Shown one piece after another: positions 13,408 to 27,319 of a stretch of DNA of 64,000 nucleotides. Numbering within the stretch: position 1 is the first letter of the stretch; every line of letters begins with the position of its first letter. A program made the translations under genes and the position numbers. The DNA lies in assembly GCF_020184175.1 (NCBI RefSeq), contig NC_065532.1, positions 2,294,001 to 2,358,000 of the forward strand, in the 5' to 3' direction. The notes beneath the pieces were generated by a model that had not been told where the DNA came from, made no database searches, and worked only from the letters and a program-made list of their open reading frames with translations. The DNA is from Aphis gossypii. Lineage: Eukaryota > Arthropoda > Insecta > Hemiptera > Aphididae.

Positions 13408-16400
13408 ACCGGAAAAGTGATAGCCATACGAAGAGAAGATCAATCAGTATGGGAAAGAAGAGCCCCATTTGCACCAGCCAACGTGGCCGAATTAACCAAG
13501 AACGGCGTCAAAGTAATCGTCCAACCGGCAAATAGAAGAGCTTATCCCGTTCAAGTATATATATACATATATAATATGTTTAATATAAAATATAAATGAA
13601 ACGGAAAATGTGCTATTTCACGACGCGTGTTATTTATAAATAATATATTTATATTTTATGATATATATATTATGTTATGAATGTTTAATGATGCGAATGA
13701 TCCGAAAAAAACCTTATAGCTTTAATATGTTAATGAAATATAAGAAAACACATAATATTCGAATTTTGGATTACTTATATTAATAATCGATTGTTAAAAT
13801 GCAGGGTTTAAACCTTTCGTATAGTATCATATAATATCTTATCATATTATGTAGAAGTATAGGCATATAGCAGTTACGTTGTAGCTACCCATTAATAATA
13901 ATGCGACTATACAGCAATAATATTAGTACGATTTGACAGTTTTTGATTTTCACTTTTAACGTACACACATACAATTTTCTTGCACGTTAAATGCAACGGC
14001 TGACATTGACCTCAATATTATTAAACTAAAAACGTTTGCACACAGTAACCTGTAGCAAGTTATTTTAACCAATAATTGAATATTCCATGATATACAAACA
14101 GGCATATGTAAACGCTGGAGCAGTGATACAAGAAGACATATCGGAAGCGTCGGTGGTATTTGGCGTAAAACAAGTCCCTGTCGATTTGTTACTGCCGAAC
14201 AAAACTTACTGCATGTTCTCGCATACAATCAAAGCACAAGAGGCTAACATGCCTCTGCTGGACGCTATTTTGGAAAAAGTTGGTACATCCTAAATAATTA
14301 TTTAAAATTCAAAAATCTCTATACTATTTTAATGTTCATAACAAACATTGTATAACGACAAAATGACACATGTAATTTATGTTTTTGTACTTTGAAGAAC
14401 ATACGACTAATAGATTACGAAAAGCTGATGGATTCTTCAGGGAACAGAGTAGTGGCCTTTGGAAAATATGCCGGAATTGCCGGTATCATAAATATTTTAC
14501 ACGGTTTAGGATTGCGATTGCTAGCTCTTGGACACCATACACCACTAATGGTAAGTCGATAAAACCAGTGATGACCGTTCGAAAAGTATTCATGAATCGA
14601 GTAAATCGTTATTACATTCACAGCACATTGGACCCGCCCACAATTACCGGAATTCAATGATGGCCAGGCAAGCGCTAAGAGACGCCGGATATGAGATCGC
14701 GTTGGGAATGATGCCTAAATCTATAGGTCCGGTTACGTTTGTCTTTACTGGGTACTCTATGAGTGTTTTATTACTTACTTAAAAAATTTTTAAAAAAATC
14801 AATAATCAACAAACTATAATTATTTTTAACACGACCAACTTCGTAGGTCGGGAAACGTGTCGCAAGGGGCACAAGAAATATTCCAAGAATTACCACACGA
14901 ATACGTGCCACCATCTATGCTCCAAAAAGTTGCAGAACATGGAGGTAGTATAGTTGCTATGTAATGTAAAATAATTTATAATGGTTACACTATTAAAAAA
15001 CTATACATAACAATTATTTAATATTATCCAATTCAAATGTTGGGTGAATAATTGTTGTTAATATTTTAGGCAGTACCAAGTTTTACGCATGTGTAGTCAC
15101 GCGTAAAGATTATTTGGAAAGAATTGATGGCGGAGGATATAACCAAGAAGAATATGAACAATATCCGTCTAAGTACAGATCAACGTTCAACAAAAAGGTT
15201 TGATTTTTCTTAATTCTCTAATTTTAAATACAAATTTATTTATTTTATAATTCAAGACATAATTCATAATTTTTAATTACATATTAATTTTTACATTATG
15301 TATGCAAACATTTACTCCTTTATTCAGTTCATAACTGTTAATAATAATAACATATTCATAATAAACACGTTATCCGTTCAACGCAGATCGCTCCGTATGC
15401 TTCGGTCATTATCAACGGCATATACTGGGCTCCGGATTGTTCCAAACTATTGACGGTGCCAGATGCAAAGTCGCTGCTCACTCCTTCTCAGCTCCCATGG
15501 ATACCAATATCCGAAGGCGCACCAGGACTTCCGCACAGGTTACTGGGTATCTGTGATATATCTGCAGACCCGGGTGGTTCTATAGAGTTCATGAACGAGT
15601 GCACGACAATTGACAATCCATTTTGCCTGTACGACGCACATTTACACAAAGACACCAAAAGGTATATGGGCGTGCATGTATTAAATGTAAAAACCGACAA
15701 GTCATGAATACAATACTGATTATTAATTGTACGCGTGCATGGTATAAAATAACAGTTTCAGAGGCTCGGGAGTGTTAGTGTGTTCAATAGATAATATGCC
15801 TACGCAACTACCAATGGAATCCACAGACTTATTTGGAAACCTAGTACTTCCATACGCCATGAATATACTTCAATCGGATGCCACTAAACCACTGGAAGAG
15901 GAAACTTTTTCCCCAGCCGTTCTAGGAGTGAGTTCGTAACGAATACTCTTAATGGTATTATTTATTATATTGTATTGCTAAACGTCGTCCTCGACGTCGT
16001 TCATAGGCTATCATCGCCAGCAACGGATCACTGACCGAACGGTTTGAATACATCAAAGAGTTGCGGCTAGCCAATAAATTCGCTTCCTCTAAGTCCTCCA
16101 ACGTTGATCATACTGGCAAAAGAGTATTGGTACTCGGTTCAGGTCACGTGTGTGGACCGTTAATCGAATATCTTTTAAAAGATGAATCCTTAATAATTAT
16201 ACTCGGTAACATAATAATAATCATCATCATTAATTATTACTTTAGGAAGCCAGTCTACGCTCGTATTTAATTTGTATACTTTACATATAGGTTCTGTGGA
16301 CATGAGTGGAGCCAACAGCTTGGCAAACAAGTTTAATCGAGTTCAGCCAACTCAAATAAATATTTTGGAGGACTTAAGTTACTTGAAAGAACTTGTTGGA

Positions 16401-19400
16401 CAGTCTGATTTGGTTGTGTCGCTTCTCCCTAGTCAATTTCACCACTTGGTTGCTGAACAGTGTATAGAATTGAAAAAGAACATGGTAACGGCTTCATATT
16501 GTTCAGATAAAATGTCACAGCTGCACGACAAGTAAGTACCATCAAATAACGTAGAGCCGAAAAAATTCACTTTAAAATTTCTATTTACGTATTATAGAGC
16601 CGTTGAAGCTGGTATAACCGTTGTCAATGAAGTTGGTTTAGACCCGGGTATTGACCATTTGTTGGCTATGGAATGCATCGATCAGATACACGAAGAAGGT
16701 GGTAAGATCGACTCGTTCGTATCGTATTGTGGGGGTTTGCCGGCTCCCGAATACTCCAACAATCCACTGAGATACAAGTTCTCGTGGTTTCCTCGCGGAG
16801 CGCTTGTAAATACCGTAGCTGAAGCCAAATACCTACAAAATCACGAAGCGAGTTTACAGAATGATGGATTTTAGTGCATCGCTTATCTTTAATTTTACAC
16901 TTTTTTACCGAATGTTTTAGATAATTGATATACCTGCCGGTGGAGCTTTAATGAACAGCACGACGGAATTAGATTTCTTACCTGGATTTTCGTTTGAAGG
17001 TTTCCCAAATCGGGACAGCACTCGATACGCCAAACTTTACGGCATAGCAGCGGAAGTACAGACCATGCTCAGGGGTACGATACGGTATAAAGGTAAGACC
17101 ATCAATATTTTGAAATGTATATATAATATATTACATGATTCATTAATGTATATGAGAAATATTTTCTGATGTAAATTTTATAAATATCCTGAACTCAGGT
17201 TTTTCTGAGATGATGATGATACTGCAAAAATTGCGCCTTATTGATTCTAAGGACCACGCTGTCCTCCACCCAAACGGGCCTGACATCACGTGGGTAAGCG
17301 TCTATATAGCTAATGATAGTAATATTATGACGGTGTGATTGTAAGCATATAACTTTTAATTAAAATTTTATTAAAAGCAATAAACGATACTATAGTATCG
17401 ACATGACGACGTATATTGGCACTTTAAGTTTTTCGAATATATACAATTTTACAAACCAATGAAAAAGCCAAGACATAAAAACTGTGCAGCTTATAAATTA
17501 TTTATAACGTGTTAAACTATTTTTTATGAATTAATAACAATATACTCTTCTTATATTATTTCTACTAAAAGATAAAATATAGTTTTTCATAATTCGATCG
17601 GTCTGATACAGGCTAAATCAAATATGATAAGAGGACAGTGTAAAACCAACTTTAGTTTCATAATACTATGATTAAACTTTCGATTATCGGCTGAATATAT
17701 TATAGAGGTGGCCAGCGAGAACAAACTAACGAGCCACTAAATATATTAATAAATATGGAAGAGCCGAAATGGAAAAAATGGTCATATTATTATATAATAT
17801 ACCTATAACAAATAAGAAAATAATTAAAAATTAAAAATTAAAATAATACATATTTAAATATTATATCAAAAACACTATATTTTTTTGTAATTTTTTTCAA
17901 TAAACTGTAATTTAATAAAATATTATACTTTTTCAATACGTAGGTAAATTGATATAGAAAATTTTTTTGTAAAAATCTTACAATAAGATGTAAAAGTCTA
18001 TGACGAGAGCCACAATTTGGCCACCCCTGCCATATTAAGCCATAATATAGTATATTATAATTTCAGTAGATATTGTATCTAATTAAATATCACAAATACG
18101 TTCGTTTTGGCACAGTGTCAGTTAATTTGCACGCTATTGGAGATCAATGACACTGACATGTTTTACGAAAATTTGTTGTCGAAAGTGGCTGATAAAATCG
18201 GACCATCAGTCCTAGACAAAGTCATGGATTTAGGGCTATTAACAGAGGAACCAGTCTTAAAACTCGGCTCACCATTAGACACGTTTTCACAATTTATCGC
18301 TTCAAAATTGTCTTTAAGTGAGTATCTATATATTAATATTATTATTGCCATCATAGCGTATATGTAGTATTTATAATATATATATTCCTAAATGGCTGCA
18401 TGTATTATTAGTAAATATACATAGTCAATGCGTGAATTGTATAAAATTCAAATTTAAAATAATAATGTTGAATTAAGTAAAACTCTTAACACGCTATGGT
18501 GTTCTTTCGCTACAATTTGTCTAACTCAAGCATTATTAAATTGCGTGATAGACGTGTGTAGTTATTGTAATATTTTATACCACACTGGAAACGTACTATT
18601 AGTTTTATAGTTTTACTTACACAGATAAAGACGAAAGAGACCTGGTGGTATTATACCACGACATCGGAGTTCTGTGGCCCGGTAATCGGTACGAAAAGAA
18701 ATTGGTAACGCTCGTGTCTTACGGCGAGACCAATGGATACACAGCAATGGCGAAAACAGTTGGAATACCGACGGCAATAGCAGCTACTATGGTCCTCCAA
18801 GGTAAATAATAATCCAAGTTATCAGTATTGTGCCTACTCGTAAAGTTTCACTGATCTTAATAGAATGATAAAATATTACATGTTTTGCAAACAACAGTAA
18901 CCTTAATGCTTAAACGAAACAAAAACAAATAACAATATCTTATCGAGTTTATCCCCGTCATACGTCAATAACTTTTTTTGTAAATAATTTTTGCAAATAA
19001 TTATACTTGATCTCGAAAAAGAAAATGTGTCATTCCTGTTTCGTGAAAACTGTTGTTCGGACTAACAAATTTCAGCTAAGTTTCTTTCAAAAAAAAATGA
19101 TAGTTAAGTTGTTAATTGTGTTTAGAGTTCATTTATAGCTATACTTACTACGTATAAAAAACATAAAAAAAATTAATAATCTATACGACTATACTTAATA
19201 AACTTCTTTATTCCAGGCTGCTATCAAAAATCGTTAATTTTTTTATATTATTAATAGGTGTATGAATGAATATATAGATACATAAGATACTTAATACAAA
19301 TTAAAAATATAATATATATATCAGACTAGTTATACATTTTTTTTTGTGATAAAAAAAATTAAAACAAATGTGACCATCCAATATAATAGATAGTAGTACA

Positions 19401-19665
19401 TTATTTAAAAAATATGAATTGAAACGAAGTAGATGGAACACTGTATTCAATATAAATGAAATATTGAAATCATTGCTCATTGGGATAACCATTTATATAA
19501 GTGTTAAGTAGTAGTATATTCTACTAAGAATAATTTACATATATTAAACCTTCCAGAGCACCGCAGCCTACCGCATTAATTATTTAGATAGTTTGAAATT
19601 GTAAATGCACTATAAAATAGATACTTCGGATATTCGCGGGGCACTGGTTTATATTATTTTTAATT

Positions 19666-19696
<31 letters not shown>

Positions 19697-19893
19697 CTTC
19701 AAGTTCTGAAATTATTGATATTTTTATTATAAATATTGTAGGCAATGTATACTTACCTTTTAAAATTTTTATTTCAGGAGAAATTCAAGCTAAGGGCATG
19801 GTGTTACCATTCACCCCGGATATTTACAGGCCCATGTTGACGAGATTAAGGCTTGAAGGGATATCTGCACAAACCACGAATGTTCGGTCATGA
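13408..19893 (+). CDS. AASS: Alpha-aminoadipic semialdehyde synthase (LKR/SDH), missing only the N-terminal exon
   Basis: This is the bifunctional mitochondrial enzyme of lysine breakdown: lysine-ketoglutarate reductase makes saccharopine, and saccharopine dehydrogenase cleaves it to aminoadipic semialdehyde and glutamate. Sixteen exons join in consistent phase: 13408-13554, 14102-14278, 14398-14550, 14624-14751, 14847-14944, 15070-15197, 15387-15661, 15762-15927, 16007-16205, 16291-16531, 16598-16847, 16921-17092, 17199-17293, 18116-18317, 18625-18801, 19778-19893. Together they encode 907 residues (human AASS is 926). The LKR half opens with REDQSVWERRAPFAP and includes GLRLLALGHHTPLM and ICDISADPGGSIEFM. 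The SDH half starts near residue 463 with the dinucleotide-binding motif VLVLGSG and includes GLDPGIDHLLAMECID and YCGGLPAPEYSNNPLRYKFS. The first exon begins in phase 0 after an acceptor and has no usable ATG, so the mitochondrial presequence exon is upstream and unfound. The donor after 14278 (GTTGGT) is weak, and the donor after 16847 is GC. Confidence 0.95.
16848..16920 (+). other. Probable GC-AG intron in AASS
   Basis: Exon 11 must join exon 12 (ATA ATT GAT at 16921) in phase 0, because the other two frames of exon 12 meet a stop at once. No GT in exon 11 gives phase 0 without a stop. The sequence GAA|GCGAGT, with GC at 16848-16849, does, and the joined protein (KYLQNHE then IIDIPAGG) keeps the family's length to within one residue. 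Hence a 73-bp intron with a GC donor and a TTTTAG acceptor is the best reading. Confidence 0.7.
17704..18031. mobile_element. hAT-like MITE inside an AASS intron
   Basis: The left end reads AGAGGTGGCCAGCGAG. The reverse complement of the right end reads GCAGGGGTGGCCAAATTG, so GGTGGCCA is shared in inverted orientation. The interior is AT-rich with no ORF. It fills much of the intron 17294-18115 and resembles the element at 22573, sharing the subterminal string TGACGAGAG-CACAA-TTGG. Superfamily assignment is by resemblance only. Confidence 0.55.
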
Positions 19894-20243
19894 TTTTATT
19901 ATATTTTTCGTATCAAATGAAATGTTTTATTGGTTTTTTTTTTTTTTTTTAACGTCATTGTATAATATGATATAATATTTGTCATATCAATTCGTATTAA
20001 GTATATAGCTTGTTTTTATACGTAAAATAATATACAACCATTATACCTAATCAATATTATGATTATTATATTATGTGATCATTAATCGGCCATATTAATA
20101 TTTTTGACATAAAAAATTATGACTAAAATCATCGTATACAATGGTAGTTTTTTGGAGAATATAAAGAAGGTGACACCCCTACATTATTTTAATTTTGAGA
20201 ATTGTGTTTTATTGTTTTGATTAATTTAAAATTTAAAAATAAA
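19894..20243 (+). terminator. AASS 3' UTR and candidate polyadenylation signal
   Basis: The sequence after the TGA at 19891-19893 is AT-rich with a long T-run at about 19937-19950. The first clear AATAAA on the plus strand that I noted is at 20238-20243. The true cleavage site is not known. Confidence 0.35.
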
Positions 20244-22572
20244 TTAACCAATCCTTTGCAAGATTATGAAATGAATAATGTAGTTTCTTTACAATATGAT
20301 TGAGTATTTAGACTGACTGGCCTGAGAGTCTAGCGCATATATCTAGATGGCATTTTAAGTTATTGCCTCTATAAAAATTGAATGCTAATAGAATTATAGA
20401 ATCGATAATGATCGCGTGTGACAATTTATTAAATGACTGAACATGATATTAAATTATTTTATAGGCACGTATATTATAATAACGAGTATATTTTATTATA
20501 ATATATTCTTATCCTTTCGTTATACATAAAATTATATTATATATTTATGATTTAAATATCCATATACTAACTTTGTTATAACAAATAGTACTAATAAAAT
20601 TCGTTCCTGCGTGGCTGCATGTGAAACAAATTTTATTTAATTTGACGTTTTTATCGAAAATAACGTAGTTACGCGACAAACTTATTTTAACGTCAAAACA
20701 ATTCATCCAAGTATAATAGTTGATCAATTCTACTGTTTCTGGTCTATCGACCACTTTGCCTACCTATCCACTATTCAGTACTATCGTACAATACAATTAC
20801 TCAAACTTATTGTACATCTATAATTTGTTTGTTAAAAGCCATTTCACATGAGAAAACACTTGAGCTAGAAAAACAATATTGCACAGACAACTAGTTCTCT
20901 TAATTTTGTGATAAAAATTTGGTTATTTAATTAAAGCCTTCTAGGTTCTTTCGTGCAAAAAATGGTTTTTCTTTTATAATATTATATTGTTATCATGCGT
21001 AAATTGACGTTTCCTGATTTACTGATACAGGATCACATATATGATATAATTTATTATAAACAATATAAACTGCTTTGAACTAACATATTTTAAGATTTAC
21101 AATTTTAATTTTTCTTAAAGTTATTAAAATTGCCTACATAAAACCCCTTAAAAGCGAATATGTGGTTTCTACGATGGTTAAGACCCTGCAAATATTTTAG
21201 TCATGTTATTTGTATAAAAAAAACTTAAAAATATGTAGATAACAATTTATTTGTTATAATTAAAGTAATTATTAGCTGTTAACCCCAAAACATAAACTAT
21301 AAATAAATGGCTATTGTACCAAAAGTATTTATTATATTATTGTTTCCAATGTGTATCTGTAATAAGTTTAATGTATATTTGCATACTATAAATTTAAAAA
21401 CTATACACGATTATTTCTATTACTTATATTACATCAATGCCTCTAAAAAATTAGAATTTTGAGAAGCTTATACAAAAATAAATGTATGTACTTACCCAAA
21501 ATATAATATACAATATACATAATACATTATTGCCTATTGGGTACTATTTATAAGGAAAGCATTTAATCATTTTACATTCTTATTTCTTAGTAAAGTATTA
21601 AAAAATATTATACATTTATAATAATATAATCAAAAACGTATATGTGTTATGTTAACTATTATAATACATCTTACTCTATTTTTTTACTGAATGAATTTAA
21701 TTTATAGAAAACAAATTATTGTATTTTTTGAAGTTAAAACTTTTACATAATAATTTTACGTCATTATATATTTACATTAAAAAAATAAAAATAAATAATA
21801 TTATTTAAAATGTATACAACGTTGTATATAAGTATTATTATGTCAGCATTGTAATTTATCAATGTCGCACGGTTACTTTTTTTACCCGTCATATAAAAAA
21901 CAAACACTTTTTCATCGTCATACAAAGGATTAAAAAAGTATTGATCAAAAATGCATGAATTGCTGAGATTCGTATTTAGCGATAATGAACAAACTACACT
22001 TCGTGCAATTTAATGAGAACATTTCCAACGTGTTTTGGACATTTTGGTAATTTGGTACAAAGTGGTTTATCTATCATGAACAAATACCTAAATGTAGGTA
22101 GCCAATTAATAAGTAAACCAATAATAAATTACCATTAAGTAGATATCTATATTCTATAGGTACTAGGTAGGTATGTAATAACTAATATTTATCAAATTGT
22201 ATAATATAATTTAATAGCTATAGGTACTTACTATACTTAATATAGCTGATATAATGTATAATATTATGTCCTTAAACTTTATCTTTTAGAGCCTAAGTTC
22301 TGCCAAATTGTTATATTACCACATTATAGGTATTCCTATTTTCTATAACAAAAATAAAAATTAGTTTTGGTAAATAGGTAATTTCTATTTTACGGTTTAC
22401 AATTTTAATGTTTAATTCAGACGATACCATTAGATATAACTATATAAGTACTAATTTATAAAAAGTAGAGACTTATTATAGTTCACACAATCACATATGA
22501 CTTAAATCCTCAATTGTATTAACTCACACATCATGTACATTGTCACATTGATAACTTCTAATTGTCTATAGC
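20244..22572. other. Intergenic, AT-rich, no gene recognised
   Basis: No exon or RNA gene is supported. A fragment at about 20935-21000 (GCCTTCTAGGTTCTTTCG and following bases) matches the inner right arm of the foldback element at 37279-37690 and is probably a decayed copy of that family. Confidence 0.4.
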
Positions 22573-22798
22573 TATAGTGGTCAACATGGATGTGCTCACG
22601 AGCCGCATGGACAAATAAGTACAATTATGCCAAGAGCCAAAATGTTTATAAATACATTTTATGTAATTTGATAGATTTTTATAAATGCTAACTAAAAAAC
22701 TAAAATTCATAACAATAGAAAATAAATGTTGATTTTATAAGCAAGACTCGAACCAGTCGAGCCATGACGAGAGTCACAAGTTGGTCACCCTCGATCTA
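22573..22798. mobile_element. MITE related to the AASS-intron element
   Basis: The left end reads TATAGTGGTCAACATGG. The reverse complement of the right end reads TATAGATCGAGGGTGACCAACTTG. The subterminal string ATGACGAGAGTCACAAG near 22764 is shared with the element ending at 18031. There is no ORF, and no target-site duplication was fixed. Confidence 0.5.
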
Positions 22799-23000
22799 TA
22801 GCAATAATTACCTAATGAACAACCTGCAACGAAATGAACTGAAAAATAAATAACTGCTACAAAATAGGTCCTCGATACAGTAAGTTTCAATATCGTTAAT
22901 TTAAACTTGTTACCTAACCTACGCGCTACGCCTTGGTTCGTGTAGGTATAATAGGTATATTTAAAATAATGTAATGAATTGTATTGGTACAATGAACGAC

Positions 23001-23366
23001 TCTTGGGCGGATAGGCCTACCGGGAAACCGGGCATTTCCCGGTGGGCCCCCCTTTCGTATTTCGGCAATGGGGCCCTTTAATATTATGCAATTACAATAG
23101 AAATTTGAAATATAAAATAAATAATAAATATATGATATAAGAACTATTTCTAACTTGAAATTTTATTTTTAAATTTTACATGCTAACGCGAATTTTATGT
23201 AAATTTATATATATATTTTTTTTTTTACAAATGAAATTCACGGTTGTAACTGGTAAGGTGGGTAACAACTCACTTACTCACAAATATGTTGTTAATTGTT
23301 ATAGATACTTTTTATTCATGTTTTTAAAATTTCCCGGTAAGCCAAAAATGTCCTATCCGCCCATGA
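23001..23366. mobile_element. Putative TIR element with GGGCGGATAGG ends
   Basis: TTGGGCGGATAGGCCTACCG near 23003 and TCCTATCCGCCCATGAA near 23351 are inverted copies of the same terminal sequence (TGGGCGGATAGG). Just inside each end is a CCGGGAAA or TTTCCCGG motif, also inverted. The 365-bp body is AT-rich; an ORF through it (23180-23443) runs past the element and is not a known transposase. Confidence 0.5.
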
Positions 23367-26004
23367 ATTTGAACGTAATACAGTTTTGTTGCCCTAAGAC
23401 TCATAAAATCTTAGATCGATATTGGTATACCAAAATGCAATGAAATTATTTAAATATCAAAAATGAATAATATTATTTAACGAACTTAACAAATGATAGA
23501 AACTATAGATAGGTAACTAGAAATACTTACTCTTAACTAAACAATAACAGTATCATTTTAAAATATAATCACATAAATATAAAGATATTATACGTTCCTA
23601 ATAAATAGACTGATAGGCAATAAGCACTAAGCACTGCCTACATTATTTATATACATATATTATATTATTATATATACAATATTACTTATGTACTATTATA
23701 GACTTAATCCTATGTTCAGTTTATTTCTATTCCTCCCTCACCCTATTTAAATCCAGCCCTAAATATCTATACTAAATATATCAAATCTATATTAAATAAC
23801 ATGTTGTGACTGATTGACTGATTCGCTATCGCCTAACCGGAACCGTATAAAGCCTTAAAGCTATCAGTATGAAATTTGGTCTTCAATTTCATTTTACAAT
23901 GTAAACTTGCTAAAAAAAATGTTTCGAAATTAATCCCCCTTCCCTTAATGGGATTAAAACGGAAAAGTTTTTGCTTTGACAGATTTTTTTTTTTTTGTAT
24001 GGTCATTCAGCAGAAATACTGTTACCTTAAGATGACTCCACACCCGTGTGGGTTGTCCTTATAAACGTACTATGTAGGACAATACAATACAACAAATTTG
24101 TGTAGTAACTTAGTAATATTAAATTATAATGAATAAAGTGAATTAATCTATTATAAAACTTAGATATAAAAATGTTTCCTAGCTGTATTTTTACAAGTTT
24201 AGGTAGTAAGTACCTACTAAAATATTACAATTTAAACATTTTTATAATTGTTTTAAAAAATAATATAATATAAAAAACAAGTTAAAACACAGCAATTTTC
24301 ATACGTTTTAAACTTGAAAGATAGAGACAAATACAAGGGGTGATTCTCTTATAAATTAACCATACAATATAGGATTATATATATTTTTTTAACCCTGATA
24401 GGTATTATATTTCTATTTCAACCACAAAATTTACCATATTCTGAATATTTATTAGGAATAAAAGAGTAGGTATATTAACACTTCTGTTAAATTTTCAATT
24501 TCACTATGTATTGGGAGAATAATATTAAATTTTTGGAGCAAATGATTATGTATATTAAAAAAACAAAGAACTGAAAGAACCATTAGTGTAAACCTAAATA
24601 CAATAGATTATTGAGACAAAATAGAAACTAATAAAATTGCTTCATAAGAAAACTAACATAACATTTTAGTTTAAGAAATCTAATAAGACATGTAAAAAGG
24701 AAAGTATAAGTAGTACTTGATTGTCTTCCTTGCTAAATTTCTCCAAAATAAAAATAAGTTGTATCATTTATTTTTATTGTAATAGTTTGGATTATAAATT
24801 ATTTTGTGTATAGTAAAATAAGTACAACACAATTATTTACATCTAAAGTGTCAAATTAATATAAAATACTGCAATAAATATATGTTTTATGTAAATAACA
24901 CAATCGATTTTATAATATTTATGTTGATTTGTGAATATCCTATAGATTTCATAGGTGACATAAACATAATAAACTTAGTTGTGTATAATAAATAATGCTA
25001 ACCAACAACATAAAATTGTTCACTATATCAGAAAAAGCACAATAAATACAAAAAATAGTACTGAAAATATAAATCATTTAAGCACTGTTGGGAATGAATA
25101 TTTTAAGACAACATAAAAAATTTACACTAATGCTCAACGATTAACTATAACGTGGTTACAATAAGTAATACAGTAATAAATATTAAATAATTTTTATACT
25201 ACACACATTAAGTACCTTTTGCATGATAAGAACCATTTGTCAGATACAATATAGTAAATAATAATAGAAGAGTTCAATCATTATGAACACGTCTTATCAC
25301 ATTGTATAGTAAACCTACATACCATGTATCAATGTTATATTCATTATAATAGAAAATATCTTTATATTAGATATACAACAAATTTTCTTGATTTAGACAA
25401 TAATTTTTGATTAATGAGTATTGTTAAATGCCTATGTAAAAAAAAAACTATTATTGCCTTCCAAAATTCATAAATAATAATTATAACTGGAAATCATAAA
25501 AATTAAATATTTTTTACAAACATTAGAAAACAAATGATTTTTATAACAAATTATTTGGTAAATTAAAATAAAATAGTATTTTTTTTTTTTTAATAAATGT
25601 GCATAATGTTAATTTTAATATCAAATTAAAAAATTAACAACTGTTATCAGACTTAAATTCAACAGTTACAAACAAAAAATAATACAACATTTTTTTTTTA
25701 TAATTATAATAGTTTTAATTAAAAATGAAATTTAAGTATAATTTAAAAAAAGATACATAATAAATTTAGGTACCTATAAAAAATAAGAAAAAAATTATAC
25801 ATGTAATTCAGTTGAACAAAAATGATTTTCTATGAAAAAAAATAATACATACATACAAATAAATTGTTAGTTGTATACAGCAGATGATGTTTAGGAGACG
25901 AAAGATGGGTTTTTCGAGAAAATATATCAAATATTTGATACATGGAATACAAAAAAAAAACACATCAGTATATTATTGTGTTTTTTTTAAATCTATCTCA
26001 CAGA
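23367..26004. other. Intergenic and possible LRRC59 3' UTR
   Basis: The stretch is AT-rich with many A-runs and no recognisable gene. The LRRC59 3' UTR (minus strand) must begin at 26004 and run to lower coordinates. I could not assign its polyadenylation site. Confidence 0.4.
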
Positions 26005-27319
26005 TCACGTAGATTTTGTTTTCTTGAATACACTATCCCAAAAAGATTTCCAAGAATCTTGCACATTTTTAGCATATTGCTGTACAGTTGGATTTGTTTT
26101 AACCCAATTGTATGATTTAATAGATGCCTCAATGCTTATGTGGACCACATTATCAAAAGAAGTCCCAGCTTGTAGCAGATAATAGTTAACTTTAGAAGCT
26201 ACTTTTGGGTCTAAATTTGATGTAACTGATCCCCAAATAGGCAAAAGCTTAGCCTTGACATTACCATATGCTTTCTTGTCATAATATGACAAGGCATACA
26301 AAGATAATCCCATCAACACCGTAAACAAAAGTGTGTATGAAATGAGCATGCCAAAGAATCCAAAAACTAAATAAATAAAATTATGCTTAGTATGTGAAAA
26401 AATATTAAATTATGTAATGAAAAAATAAATAAATACCTTTAGATACAAAACCAGCTGGTTTCTTTTTGGGTTTAGTTTTATTTTTTGACTTATCGTTTTG
26501 TACACCATTTGGTGAGGCTTTGCTATTTTTCTTATCTTTCTTTTTATTTTGTTTATCATCTACACACAAAGGAAGTTTGAAAATTTTTATTTTTGTTTAA
26601 CTAACAAAAGTCTAATACTGAAAACAATTACCTTGTTTTTTGGTGTCACCCTTCAAATACTGTATAGCATTGGCAGCTGCTGACTGGCATTGTGCATTAT
26701 TTTGTGATGGTCCAACAGCTTCGATCAATTCTGGCTTTAAAGGATTGTTGCTCAAGTTCAAATGTTTCAATTGCTTGAGCTTACTCAAACCCTTGGGTAA
26801 ATCTTTGATTTTGTTATTAGCTAATGACAGGTAAGCGAGTTTTTGTAAAGAACCAATATCACCAGCCACACTCTTAATCTGATTGTTGGATAGATCAAGC
26901 TTTACCAGACTGGGCAATGATGAAAAAACATTCTGGAAACATTCAATTATAATGGTATAAAATATGGCATACAAGTAATACTAATACTGACAAAAAACTA
27001 GGCAAGAACACTTACATCTGTAGAAGTTATTTTATTATTGGATAAGTCCAGATGAGAGACTTTCAATGGAGCCTAGAAAAAATGTGCACAACGATTAAGA
27101 AGATATATAGATTTGCTTTGTTGGCCAAAATAAGTTCGTTTGTAGGTTAAAGACGGCGGTGTTGGCATATTGTCTAGATGCTCAACACATATTAAGCCGA
27201 ACGAACGCATTTACTGAGATAATACTTACGATTTCCTTGGTGGGTATCTCCGTTAGATTGAGACCACTCAAGTTCAGCTTGTTGTTTTTCACCCTGTCCT
27301 TAATGTTGACCACGGTCAT
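26005..27319 (-). CDS. LRRC59: Leucine-rich repeat-containing protein 59
   Basis: This is a complete homologue of the ER-membrane, ribosome-associated leucine-rich-repeat protein LRRC59 (p34). Five exons, in transcription order, join in consistent phase: 27319-27230, 27072-27016, 26932-26632, 26559-26437, 26366-26005. Together they encode 310 residues (human 307). The ATG at 27319 opens MTVVNIKDRVKNNKLNLSG, the usual family start. Leucine-rich repeats follow at about residues 35-130 (VSHLDLSNNKIT, LVKLDLSNNQIK, LAYLSLANNKIKDLP, LKHLNLSNNPL). A lysine-rich linker covers about 150-188. One hydrophobic segment at about 192-216 (GMLISYTLLFTVLMGLSLYA) is the membrane anchor, leaving about 95 residues at the C terminus, on the luminal side in the family model. 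All donors are GT and all acceptors AG. The reference length and full domain order make this a secure call. Confidence 0.95.
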
